Below, one piece after another: positions 8,159-14,441 of a stretch of DNA of 16,942 bases. The stretch lies in the NCBI GenBank assembly GCA_900544975.1, contig UQXI01000045.1:1-16942 (forward strand). Reading direction: 5' to 3'. Positions within the stretch are counted from its first letter, which is position 1. Each line of letters starts with the position of its first letter. Under the pieces are notes generated by a model that was not told the DNA's origin, searched no databases, and saw only the letters and a program-made list of their open reading frames with translations. Source of the stretch: an uncultured Eubacteriales bacterium (GTDB lineage: Bacteria > Bacillota > Clostridia > Oscillospirales > Oscillospiraceae). The translations under genes and the position numbers were made by a program.

Positions 8159-8196
8159 CCCGGTACCGGGAATGCACCGGGAAAACCGGTACCGGT
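8159..8196. repeat. Two 12-bp KpnI-type palindromes that can pair, after rpoZ
   Basis: CCCGGTACCGGG (8159-8170) and ACCGGTACCGGT (8185-8196) share the ten-base core CCGGTACCGG and lie 14 bases apart. Each is a perfect palindrome, and the two copies can pair with each other to form one ten-base-pair stem. The second copy overlaps the first base of the rpoZ stop codon as read on the plus strand. No T-run follows, so it is not a clear terminator; a transcript-stabilising or mobile-repeat origin is possible. Confidence 0.55.
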
Positions 8197-8402
8197 CACT
8201 TGGTGTATTCGTCTTTCAAACTGGCTGTCAGTTCGCCGCTGGCCACCTCGTGAATGGCCAGCGTGACGGGTTTGTCCTCCAGGGCAATGCCATTGGCCTC
8301 CGCCTCAATGGCAATCTGGCGGGCCCGGCGGGCCACCACGTTCACCAGAAGATACCGGCTGGGAATGTGCTTCAAGAGTTCAGACATGGGGGGATACAGC
8401 AT
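8196..8402 (-). CDS. rpoZ: RNA polymerase omega subunit
   Basis: Small subunit of 68 residues that helps assemble RNA polymerase and carries part of the (p)ppGpp site in some bacteria. The sequence MLYPPMSELLKHIPSRYLLV followed by the ARRARQI helix is the typical Firmicutes omega core, and the E-A-S-G-E segment near residue 55 fits the C-terminal part of the family. A very strong ribosome site, AAGGAGGT, lies eight bases before the ATG at 8402 and decides the start over the second Met five codons later. The first 23 bases overlap the end of gmk, so this ribosome site lies inside the gmk coding region. Confidence 0.93.
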   Translation of the reverse strand: MLYPPMSELLKHIPSRYLLVNVVARRARQIAIEAEANGIALEDKPVTLAIHEVASGELTASLKDEYTK

Positions 8403-9024
8403 GAGAAAGGACCTCCTTCAAAATTTCCACTTCGCTTTGGTTTTCATAACGGCAGGCGTCGGCCTCCGGGCCGCCCTGCAAAATGGCCTCCAACCGGGCC
8501 ACACATCCATCCACCTGATCGTTGACCAGCAGATAGGAATAGGAAGGCGCCTGGGCCAGCTCCCAATGGGCCTGCTTCAGCCGCTTCTCAATCTTGTCCG
8601 GCGAGGTATCCCCCCGGGACTCCAAACGGCGGCGGAGCTCCGCCATGCTGGGGGGCGCCAGAAAGATCATCACTGCCTCCGGCAGCTTCTCCCGGACCTG
8701 GAACGCCCCATTGGGCTCCACATCCAGAAGCACCGTGCCCCCCCGGGCCAGCACCTGACGCACCGGCTCCCCTGGGGTACCGTAATAATCCCCGCTGGCG
8801 TAGTGATTATACTCCAAAAGTGATTGCCCGGCAATCATATCTTCAAACTGGGCAGGCGTAATGAAATGGTAGTCCACTCCGTCCTTCTCGCTCCCTCTGG
8901 GCTGCCGCGTGGTGGCGGACACGGAGAAGAAGAAGTCCGGATGTCGCTCCAGAATCCGATGGATGACCGTACTCTTCCCTGCCCCGGAGGGGCCGGACAG
9001 AATCAACAGAGTTCCCTGGCTCAT
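8380..9024 (-). CDS. gmk: Guanylate kinase
   Basis: Phosphorylates GMP to GDP with ATP, feeding GTP, dGTP and (p)ppGpp pools. It has 214 residues. The P-loop GPSGAGKST is at 11-19, the GMP-binding segment SATTRQPRGSEKDGVDYHF follows, then EYNHYASGDYYGTP and the lid region with RRRLESRGDTS. One segment is unusual: LLDVEPNGAFQV stands where most guanylate kinases have a form like L-[ED]-I-D-x-Q-G-A. Fold and length are normal, so activity is expected. The ATG overlaps the remA stop as ATGA (9021-9024) and has a GGAGGAGG site; the 3' end overlaps rpoZ by 23 bases. The remA-gmk-rpoZ order is standard in Firmicutes. Confidence 0.97.
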   Translation of the reverse strand: MSQGTLLILSGPSGAGKSTVIHRILERHPDFFFSVSATTRQPRGSEKDGVDYHFITPAQFEDMIAGQSLLEYNHYASGDYYGTPGEPVRQVLARGGTVLLDVEPNGAFQVREKLPEAVMIFLAPPSMAELRRRLESRGDTSPDKIEKRLKQAHWELAQAPSYSYLLVNDQVDGCVARLEAILQGGPEADACRYENQSEVEILKEVLSHAVSPHV

Positions 9025-9284
9025 AGTTCCTCCTCCTTGACGTCCTCTGCCCCACCGGATGCCCGGGCCGCCAGAGCCTCCGGCTGGATGGCAGACAAAA
9101 TGACATGATCCGTGTCCATGACCACCACGGAACGGGTTCGGCGGCCAAAGCTGGCGTCAATGAGCATCCCCCGGTCCTTCGCCTCCTGAATCATCCGCTT
9201 AATGGGGGCGGAATCCGGACTCACAATGGCCAGCAGCCGGGCAGAAGAAATCATATTCCCAAATCCGATGTTGATCAGCTGCAT
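9021..9284 (-). CDS. remA: RemA-family DNA-binding regulator (DUF370)
   Basis: A protein of 87 residues matching RemA almost throughout: INIGFGN at the N-terminus, then IVSPDSAPIKRMIQEAKDRG, the basic segment FGRRTRSVVV and DHVILSAIQPE. In Bacillus subtilis RemA is a ring-forming DNA-binding activator of biofilm matrix and osmoprotection genes. In clostridia without those targets its regulon is not well defined. The C-terminal tail (from about residue 73) is acidic and Ala-rich, and varies in the family. The ATG at 9284 has a GAGGT site five bases upstream and lies eight bases after the yicC stop. Its stop overlaps the gmk start, so the two are translationally linked. Confidence 0.95.
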   Translation of the reverse strand: MQLINIGFGNMISSARLLAIVSPDSAPIKRMIQEAKDRGMLIDASFGRRTRSVVVMDTDHVILSAIQPEALAARASGGAEDVKEEEL

Positions 9285-9292
9285 ACGCTACC

Positions 9293-10177
9293 TCACTCCA
9301 TATTCTGGATCTGTTCCCGGATTTTCTCCAGCTCCGCCTTGATCTCCACGACCACCTGGGCCAGCCGCAGATCCGTGCATTTGGAACCGATGGTGTTGGC
9401 CTCCCGATTCATCTCCTGCAGAAGGAAATCCAGCTTCCGGCCCATGGGCCCACCGGCGGACAGCATGGCCTCCATCTGGGCCAAATGGCTGCGGAGGCGA
9501 ACCGTCTCCTCATCCACCGCCACCTTGTCGGCGAAAATCGCCGCCTCCTGAAGAATCCGGCTCTCATCCACCCCTGTGCGCTCCAGGACCTCCTGCATTT
9601 TGGCCTCCAGCCGCGCCCGGTAGTCGGCCACGGTCTGGGGCGAACCCGCTTCCACCTGGGCCACCAGCTCCAAAATGGTTTGCCGGCGGCTGCGCAAATC
9701 CGCCTCCATGGCAGCGCCCTCCGCCACGCGCATAGCGTCAAAGGCAGCCAGCGCCCGATCCACCACCTGAAGCAGCGCGGAAAGGAGCTGGTCCTCGTCC
9801 TCTTTGGGTTTTTCCACCAGGAAGACCTCCGGCAGCCGGGCCAGGGCCGCGGCGCTGATGTCATCCCGGACGCCATAGTCCTTCACCATGGCCCGCATCG
9901 CCTGGAGGTATCCCTCCAGCACCGGCCGGTTTAGGCTCACCTGAACCGGGTCACCGGAGGCGGCGCCCACAGAAACGAGCACATCCACCTTTCCCCGTGC
10001 CACTGCGGACTTCACCCGCTGCTTCACGCTGTCCTCTGCAAAAGTCAGGCTCCGGGGCAACTTCACGGTGCAGTCCAGATAGCGGTTGTTCACCGCCCGC
10101 ACTTCCACGGTAAATTCCCGACCCATCGCGGTCTCCACCGCCCGGCCATAGCCGGTCATACTTTTCATCAAGGTCAT
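9293..10177 (-). CDS. yicC: YicC family endoribonuclease
   Basis: About 294 residues with the two YicC domains: the N-terminal part opening with MKSMTGYGRA and EVRAVNNRYLD, and the C-terminal DUF1732 part ending GRKLDFLLQEMNREANTI then LAQVVVEIKAELEKIREQ. E. coli YicC has been shown to take part in small-RNA decay as an endoribonuclease. The Firmicutes relative is assumed similar. Two starts are close: ATG 10177, with AAGGGA only three to four bases upstream, and ATG 10168, which gives the conserved MKSMTGYG directly. I took the first because the ribosome site is too far from the second. The gene begins 60 bases after the RseC-like gene and leads into remA-gmk-rpoZ. Confidence 0.95.
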   Translation of the reverse strand: MTLMKSMTGYGRAVETAMGREFTVEVRAVNNRYLDCTVKLPRSLTFAEDSVKQRVKSAVARGKVDVLVSVGAASGDPVQVSLNRPVLEGYLQAMRAMVKDYGVRDDISAAALARLPEVFLVEKPKEDEDQLLSALLQVVDRALAAFDAMRVAEGAAMEADLRSRRQTILELVAQVEAGSPQTVADYRARLEAKMQEVLERTGVDESRILQEAAIFADKVAVDEETVRLRSHLAQMEAMLSAGGPMGRKLDFLLQEMNREANTIGSKCTDLRLAQVVVEIKAELEKIREQIQNME

Positions 10178-10236
10178 AGTTCCCTTCTCATTCGATTTTT
10201 CCCACTGCTCCGGCAACGCCAGGAGCAACGATTCCC

Positions 10237-10638
10237 TCATGGTTCTTCCCGAGGATCCTCTGCAAAAGACGAAACGGTGTAAAGGAGCCTGCCCTTCCGA
10301 GCCCGCCGCCGGTCCATCCAGACCGCCAGGAGGAGCCCCAGGGCAAATCCAACCGCCGCGCCCACGCCCCGGGCCAAGCCATATCCCCCCAGCAGGAGCA
10401 GCAAGGGCAGCAGATACACCACCACCGCCGCGCCCAGCACCTGGCTGGAGGCAGACTGCACCACCACCCGGTCCCCGGGTTTGGCGCCTATGGGATTATT
10501 CGCCCGGGCCAGCACCGTCTGGGCATCTGTACAGCCGCCGCAGTGGCCGCAGTCTCCGCTGCAAGCCGAAGCCCGGCGGCACACAATCTCTGCCGTACCG
10601 TCGTCATACAGGGCGCGGACTGTGACGATCTGTTCCAT
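10237..10638 (-). CDS. RseC/MucC-like membrane protein (SoxR-reducing system family)
   Basis: A protein of 133 residues with the RseC domain layout. A short beta N-terminus is followed by a cysteine cluster at Cys20, Cys26, Cys30, Cys33 and Cys36 (CSGDCGHCGGC), a Gly/Asp-rich turn with GDRVVV (55-60), and two transmembrane helices near 66-85 and 89-107 joined by a tight turn. A basic stop (DRRRARKGR) comes next. The tail is probably cytoplasmic. Relatives reduce SoxR together with Rnf proteins or modulate sigma-E in proteobacteria; many clostridial copies have no assigned role. It starts seven bases after the cdaR stop, so it is part of the c-di-AMP operon here. No rnf genes are in the window. 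The specific function is unknown. Confidence 0.85.
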   Translation of the reverse strand: MEQIVTVRALYDDGTAEIVCRRASACSGDCGHCGGCTDAQTVLARANNPIGAKPGDRVVVQSASSQVLGAAVVVYLLPLLLLLGGYGLARGVGAAVGFALGLLLAVWMDRRRARKGRLLYTVSSFAEDPREEP

Positions 10639-10645
10639 CCCGGTC

Positions 10646-11911
10646 TCACTCCCCCGTTTCCGGCTCCGTCTGGGCGCTGCTTGCTTCCGAGAGCATCACG
10701 GTCACGTTGTACTTGTTGCCATATGCCCCCACCCGGTCTGTTCCGTTGATGGTAAAGGACAGCGGCAGGGTATATGTGCCGGCCTTGGCCTCGGAAAAGT
10801 CCACCGTGGGGATGACATCCTCCACCGTCAAGGTTTCCAGATCCGACGCAGGACCGCGGAAGGTCACATCCAGCATCTGGGTCAAAATGTCCGCCCGCAT
10901 CCCCTCTGGCACATGGAGCCGCTCAATCTGATCCCGGGTCAGGGTCAGGGTCTTGGTCATAAGGCCTCTAAGCTGCACCGTGACCTTGGCCTCCGTGACG
11001 CCGGAACGGTCTGTGAGGTTGTCTGGCAGCTTGATTTCCACCGAAGTCTCCAGACCCTTGGTCGTATCCACCTCGCCCAAATTGATGCTGGTCAGGAGCA
11101 CCTCCGTCACGGACTTCAGCGCCTCCTCAGAGCCGGAAATGTTGATGGTTTCCGGTTCAATTTTGCAGACCGCATTGATATCTGCCCGGGCGCCGCCGCC
11201 GTCCACCAGCTCCACCCGCAGGGGGACTTCCTTGATGTGCTCCACCGGCAGCTCCAGGTGAATTTCCCCGGTATCCGTCTGCACATGGGGGACGTCCACC
11301 GGCTGGGAATTCTGGTCCATAAGCGTATACACAAAGTCGCCCACCAAATTCTCCCGCAGGCCGGTGCGGTCAATGACAATGCCCGCCATTGCCACCTGGT
11401 CCACCTCATCCTTGGCCCCGGAGACATGGACGGTCGACGCGCTGAGCACCGCCTGCTCCTGGTCCAGAATCAGGCCTTCCTCCTGCTTTCCCTGAAACAC
11501 CAGCTTCACCGGCACATCCTTCTCTTCAAACCGCACCGCCTCCACCGAGACGGTGGGCGTCACCCGCTTGTCCAGGCTGACGTTGGTGATGCCTGAGGGA
11601 TAGGAGACCTTATACTCCAGCTCATACTTTCCCGGCTCCGTCACGGCCCTCAGGTCCACCGTCACAATGATATTAGAAGCATTGAGCCGATTTAAGTTGG
11701 CCCGCTTACCATACAGGCGCACCGACACTGTGGCATTCTCCCCGGACACCAGCATGAGCTCCCGGTCCAGCAGGGAGGTTTCATTCTCAAACACCACCGG
11801 GATACCGGAATAAATCTGGTCACTTTCCGGGCTGACAGAGGTGACCACATAGAGCCACAGTCCCATGGCCACAACCAGTGACAGCAGCAGAGCAGGTAAC
11901 TTACTTTTCAT
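10646..11911 (-). CDS. cdaR: YbbR-domain protein, CdaA regulator
   Basis: A protein of 421 residues with one N-terminal membrane anchor (about residues 5-24, LPALLLSLVVAMGLWLYVV) and an extracytoplasmic region made of what look like four YbbR repeats, roughly 33-120, 127-210, 220-310 and 320-405, then a Ser/Thr/Glu-rich tail. In Firmicutes CdaR binds CdaA in the membrane and tunes c-di-AMP synthesis. I chose the ATG at 11911 because AAAGGA is well spaced from it; an ATG nine bases earlier would abut that ribosome site. Starts further upstream would add an Arg-rich leader read from the cdaA 3' end. The gene overlaps the cdaA stop by 11 bases. Confidence 0.93.
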   Translation of the reverse strand: MKSKLPALLLSLVVAMGLWLYVVTSVSPESDQIYSGIPVVFENETSLLDRELMLVSGENATVSVRLYGKRANLNRLNASNIIVTVDLRAVTEPGKYELEYKVSYPSGITNVSLDKRVTPTVSVEAVRFEEKDVPVKLVFQGKQEEGLILDQEQAVLSASTVHVSGAKDEVDQVAMAGIVIDRTGLRENLVGDFVYTLMDQNSQPVDVPHVQTDTGEIHLELPVEHIKEVPLRVELVDGGGARADINAVCKIEPETINISGSEEALKSVTEVLLTSINLGEVDTTKGLETSVEIKLPDNLTDRSGVTEAKVTVQLRGLMTKTLTLTRDQIERLHVPEGMRADILTQMLDVTFRGPASDLETLTVEDVIPTVDFSEAKAGTYTLPLSFTINGTDRVGAYGNKYNVTVMLSEASSAQTEPETGE

Positions 11912-12776
11912 GGCGCTCATCCTTTCCACCCTTTCCCTTGAACCAGTGCGGCAGAGGGACCTTCTTCTTTCCCTCCTCCTCCGCCGGCGCCAGCTCATTG
12001 GTGAGCAGGCGCTGCAGCGTCTGGGGGGCTAGGTGCCGCTTCAGCATGCCGCCTACCGCCACGGAGATGGTACCGGTCTCCTCGGAGACAATCACCACCA
12101 CGGCATCCGTCAGCTCGCTGACTCCCACGCCGGCCCGGTGGCGGGTGCCCAAGTCGGCGCTCAGGTGGTTGTTCTCAGACAGTGGCAGGACACAGCCCGC
12201 CGCCGTCACCCGGCCGTCCCGAATGATCATGGCGCCGTCGTGAAGAGACGCTTTCGGGAAAAAGATATTCCGAATCAGCTGCTCAGAAACCCGGCCGTCA
12301 ATGAGCGTCCCGGTTTTGAAATACTCATCCAGTCGGCTGGCCCGCTCAAATACCATCAATGCACCGACTTTTTCCCGGGCCATGGCCTCGCAGGCCATGA
12401 CTGTCTGGGCGATGACGTCATTGATTTCCTTGCTGCGCTCCCTGGGACTGATCAGCTCCTTCAAGCTGGCGCCGCCCACCTTCTCCACCGCCCGGCGGAG
12501 CTCCGGTTGGAACAGCACCACCAGGGCAATGAGCCCCAACTCCAGAACCCGACCCAGCAAATAATTTAAAACATGAATCTCCAGCAAATCCGTTACCCAG
12601 GACAGCAGCAACAGAAAAATCACGGCTTTGGCAATCCGGGCCGTGTTGCTGGTGCGAATCATCTGAATTCCATGGTATACCAAAAAGGTCACCAGTAAAA
12701 TGTCTATCACATCCGCCAGCTGCATGGTCTGCAGCAGCCGGATGAACTCATTGAAACTTTCGAGCAGTGCCTTCAT
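11901..12776 (-). CDS. cdaA: Diadenylate cyclase CdaA
   Basis: Makes cyclic di-AMP from two ATP molecules. It has 291 residues: three predicted transmembrane helices (about 23-40, 50-65 and 76-92), then the cytoplasmic DAC (DisA_N) domain. The catalytic DGA motif is at 180-182 (SLHDGAMII) and RHR at 212-214 (GTRHRAGVG), both intact. The basic C-terminal tail (KKVPLPHWFKGKGGK) is variable in the family. I chose the ATG at 12776, with AGGAGGGAG eight to nine bases upstream; a longer frame to 13016 would cross the promoter and has no family sequence. A small hairpin (GGCTG/CAGCC, 12794-12808) lies just before this ribosome site in the leader. c-di-AMP is often essential in Firmicutes, for potassium and cell-wall control. 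Confidence 0.97.
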   Translation of the reverse strand: MKALLESFNEFIRLLQTMQLADVIDILLVTFLVYHGIQMIRTSNTARIAKAVIFLLLLSWVTDLLEIHVLNYLLGRVLELGLIALVVLFQPELRRAVEKVGGASLKELISPRERSKEINDVIAQTVMACEAMAREKVGALMVFERASRLDEYFKTGTLIDGRVSEQLIRNIFFPKASLHDGAMIIRDGRVTAAGCVLPLSENNHLSADLGTRHRAGVGVSELTDAVVVIVSEETGTISVAVGGMLKRHLAPQTLQRLLTNELAPAEEEGKKKVPLPHWFKGKGGKDERHEK

Positions 12777-12876
12777 ATATGATACTCCCTCCTGGCTGCC
12801 ATACAGCCGAATATCCCAATGAGGCCGTGGGGCAACGCGATGCCAACCAACACACAAAAAGCCTATTATCCCAATT

Positions 12877-12905
12877 ATTATAGCGGATGCCGCATCCAAT
12901 AGCAA
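12877..12905 (-). promoter_or_regulatory. Sigma-A-type promoter of the cdaA operon
   Basis: TTGCTA (-35, 12900-12905), a 17-base spacer, and a perfect TATAAT (-10, 12877-12882) on the minus strand. Transcription should begin near 12870, giving a leader of about 94 bases before cdaA. The spacer is almost filled by the 13-bp dyad GGATGC-C-GCATCC (12885-12897 as read on the plus strand), so a protein bound there would block RNA polymerase. Confidence 0.75.
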
Positions 12906-12994
12906 GGGAAAATTAGAAAAAGCGGGATGCATCCAGGGAAAATCATTTGCCACCAGAGCAGCTGCATTCCCTCGATCCAGTCCAGGATGCATCC
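12885..12994. promoter_or_regulatory. Three GGATGC/GCATCC dyads, one inside the cdaA promoter
   Basis: GGATGCCGCATCC at 12885-12897 lies between the -10 and -35 boxes of the cdaA promoter. GGATGCATCC, a perfect palindrome with the same half-site, recurs at 12925-12934 and 12985-12994. Centres are about 38 and 60 bases apart. Same half-sites at a promoter and upstream suggest binding sites of one regulator. No known operator consensus was recognised, so this remains inference. Confidence 0.45.
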
Positions 12995-13120
12995 AAAGGC
13001 TGACCCCTCCGGCCAATTATTTTGCATTTCCGTTTTGCTGTGCGGGGAGCCCACGAGTCCATCTAGTAGAAACATGGTACGTTTCCCACCCATGTTCGGC
13101 GAATGCGCAATGCCTACCAC

Positions 13121-13145
13121 GGGCGGACACATGGGTCCGCCCCTA
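13121..13145. repeat. Right-hand hairpin of repeat unit 1
   Basis: GGGCGGAC-ACATGG-GTCCGCCC followed by CTA. Its expected left-hand partner at about 13041-13066 is present only as a degraded copy. Confidence 0.8.
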
Positions 13146-13276
13146 CAGCGAGATACCAATGCAGTGCATAAATAGACTCTTCAGCGTTGCCGTAAAACAC
13201 GCCTCATCTGCCTGGCAGGGGGGCATCAAAACGCCAAAAATCGTCGGAAACTTTTGCCCATCCTCCCGATTCCCCA

Positions 13277-13382
13277 TAGGGGCGGACCCGTGTGTCCGCC
13301 CAGCGGAAACATCGTACGTTTCCCATCCATGTTCGGCGAATACGTAATGCCTACCACGGGCGGACACATAGGTCCGCCCCTA
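13277..13382. repeat. 106-bp element bounded by mirror-image hairpins (copy 1)
   Basis: The left end (13277-13301) opens TAGGGGCGGACC and the right end (13358-13382) closes GGTCCGCCCCTA. The two ends are reverse complements of each other over about 25 bases with roughly two mismatches, and each is itself a hairpin. The outer ends are TA, as in TA-target miniature transposable elements. It has no coding capacity. Confidence 0.75.
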
Positions 13383-13514
13383 CAGTGAGATACCAATGCA
13401 GTGCATAAATGGACTCTTCGGCGTTGCCGTAAAACACGCCTCATCTGCCTGACAAGGGGGGCACTAAACTACCAAAAATCGTCGGGAACTTTTGCCCATC
13501 CTCCCGATTCCCCG

Positions 13515-13620
13515 TAGGGGCGGACCCGTGTGTCCGCACGGAGGAAACATCGTACATTTCCCATCCATGTTCGGCGAATGCGCAATGCCTACCACGGGCG
13601 GACACATAGGTCCGCCCCTA
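13515..13620. repeat. 106-bp element bounded by mirror-image hairpins (copy 2)
   Basis: Same length and layout as the copy at 13277-13382. The left hairpin (13515-13537) has started to decay: its last stem bases read GTCCGCACG instead of GTCCGCCC. The right hairpin (13596-13620) is intact. Confidence 0.75.
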
Positions 13621-13747
13621 CAGCGAGATACCAATGCAGTGCATAAATGGACTCTTCAGCGTTGCCGTAAAACACGCCTCATCTGCCTGATAAGGGGGCA
13701 CTTAAATACCAAAAATCGTCGGAAACTTTTGCCCATCCCCCCTGGAT

Positions 13748-13785
13748 AAAAAACCTCCCGCCATGTTGTGGCGGGAGGTTTTTTT
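13748..13785 (-). terminator. Intrinsic terminator of the polyferredoxin gene (can work both ways)
   Basis: AAAAAACCTCCCGCC pairs perfectly with GGCGGGAGGTTTTTT around a seven-base loop. A run of T follows the stem on either strand. It begins six bases past the ferredoxin stop codon and also insulates the gene from the repeat array. Confidence 0.93.
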
Positions 13786-13790
13786 ATGGA

Positions 13791-14183
13791 CTATTTTTCC
13801 ACAATCTCCAGGATCTCCATGGGGCAGCTCTTGACACAAATGCCACAGGCGATACACTTGCCTGCTGTGGCGCCGGAAACAGCAGGGGAAACCATGACGT
13901 GGAAGGGGCAGACTTCTGCGCACTTCCCACAGCCGGTGCAGAGCTTTTTGTTGATCATGTACACACCCGTCTTGGGATTCTGGGTAATGGCGCCGGCCTC
14001 ACATGCCTTGGCGCACTTGCCACACTGGATGCAGGTCAGAGGCTTCGGGGCTCCGTTCTTTTCCACAATTTGGATACAGGCCTTATCCTGATGGAATTCC
14101 TTGTAGAAGGCCTCTGAACAAGCCCGGACACACTCCAGACAAGCCATACAGGCGGCTCCTTTTTTGACCGAAACTTTCTTCAT
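13791..14183 (-). CDS. Polyferredoxin with four [4Fe-4S] motifs
   Basis: Electron carrier of 130 residues with four CxxCxxCxxxC motifs: Cys12/15/18/22, Cys51/54/57/61, Cys82/85/88/92 and Cys110/113/116/120, plus a lone Cys36. The last two are followed by Pro, as in classical bacterial ferredoxins. The layout resembles the HycB/HydN/CooF type of electron-transfer subunit, which usually serves a formate dehydrogenase, hydrogenase or CO dehydrogenase. No such enzyme gene is in the window, so its partner is unknown. The ATG at 14183 has AAGGAG seven bases upstream. It forms a single-gene transcription unit, with its own promoter (14217-14245) and terminator (13748-13785). No signal peptide, so it is cytoplasmic. 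Confidence 0.92.
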   Translation of the reverse strand: MKKVSVKKGAACMACLECVRACSEAFYKEFHQDKACIQIVEKNGAPKPLTCIQCGKCAKACEAGAITQNPKTGVYMINKKLCTGCGKCAEVCPFHVMVSPAVSGATAGKCIACGICVKSCPMEILEIVEK

Positions 14184-14216
14184 TGCCAGTCTCCTTCTCT
14201 TTTTTTCAACGTTTTC

Positions 14217-14245
14217 ATTATACAGGGTTCCGCCCGAAATAGCAA
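14217..14245 (-). promoter_or_regulatory. Sigma-A-type promoter of the polyferredoxin gene
   Basis: TTGCTA (14240-14245), a 17-base spacer and a perfect TATAAT (14217-14222) on the minus strand; the same -35 hexamer and spacing as the cdaA promoter. Transcription should start near 14210, leaving a leader of about 27 bases. Confidence 0.75.
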
Positions 14246-14441
14246 CCCGGATTCGGATTTTTCCCAGGTAAAATTACAAAGGCAACGCCATTCCAGGTCC
14301 GAAAATTCTGCGTTCCAACCAATCTGCCAAACATTTCCATCTCTGCCAGCCTGACCGGCTATGAATTTCCCCCAGATTTCCGTATGAAAATTCTGAAACC
14401 TGCAAATACTACCCCAGTCAGAATGGAAAGGAGGAATTTCA

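Larger units (their letters stand above)
13041..13740. repeat. Tandem array of ~237-bp repeats, nearly three copies
   Basis: The anchor GAAACATNGTACRTTTCCCA recurs at 13069, 13306 and 13544, giving periods of 237 and 238 bases. By eye the units match at about nine bases in ten. Each unit holds, in order, the anchor, GTTCGGCGAATNCGNAATGCC, a right-hand hairpin (GGGCGGAC/GTCCGCCC), CCAATGCAGTGCATAAAT, GCGTTGCCGTAAAACACGCC, CCAAAAATCGTCGG and then a left-hand hairpin. The third unit stops before its left hairpin, at the ferredoxin terminator, and a decayed left hairpin precedes the first unit (13041-13066). The array is noncoding by every sign I can see. Confidence 0.92.
12995..13790. other. Gene-free stretch between cdaA and the polyferredoxin gene
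   Basis: No credible gene is present in this part of the 1-kb gap. Open frames of 60-90 codons on both strands lie across the tandem repeats, repeat the same hairpin-derived peptides (such as RGGPMCPP and GRTHGSAP) and have no family resemblance. The stretch holds the tandem repeat array (13041-13740) and the polyferredoxin terminator (13748-13785). Confidence 0.8.

Noticed and set aside
12777..12870. c-di-AMP (ydaO-type) riboswitch in the cdaA leader
   Set aside because: The leader is about 94 bases and shows only one small hairpin before the ribosome site; the known riboswitch is longer and has a complex fold.
12777..13016. An 80-codon N-terminal extension of cdaA
   Set aside because: It would cross the promoter and the leader; the ATG at 12776 has a strong ribosome site and gives the normal CdaA N-terminus.
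13041..13740. CRISPR array
   Set aside because: The period of about 237 bases is far too long, the supposed spacers are nearly identical between units, and there are no cas genes.
13143..13749. Open frames of 60-85 codons on both strands within the tandem array
   Set aside because: They repeat in each unit, encode only hairpin-derived words such as RGGPMCPP, have no ribosome site or family likeness, and change frame between units.
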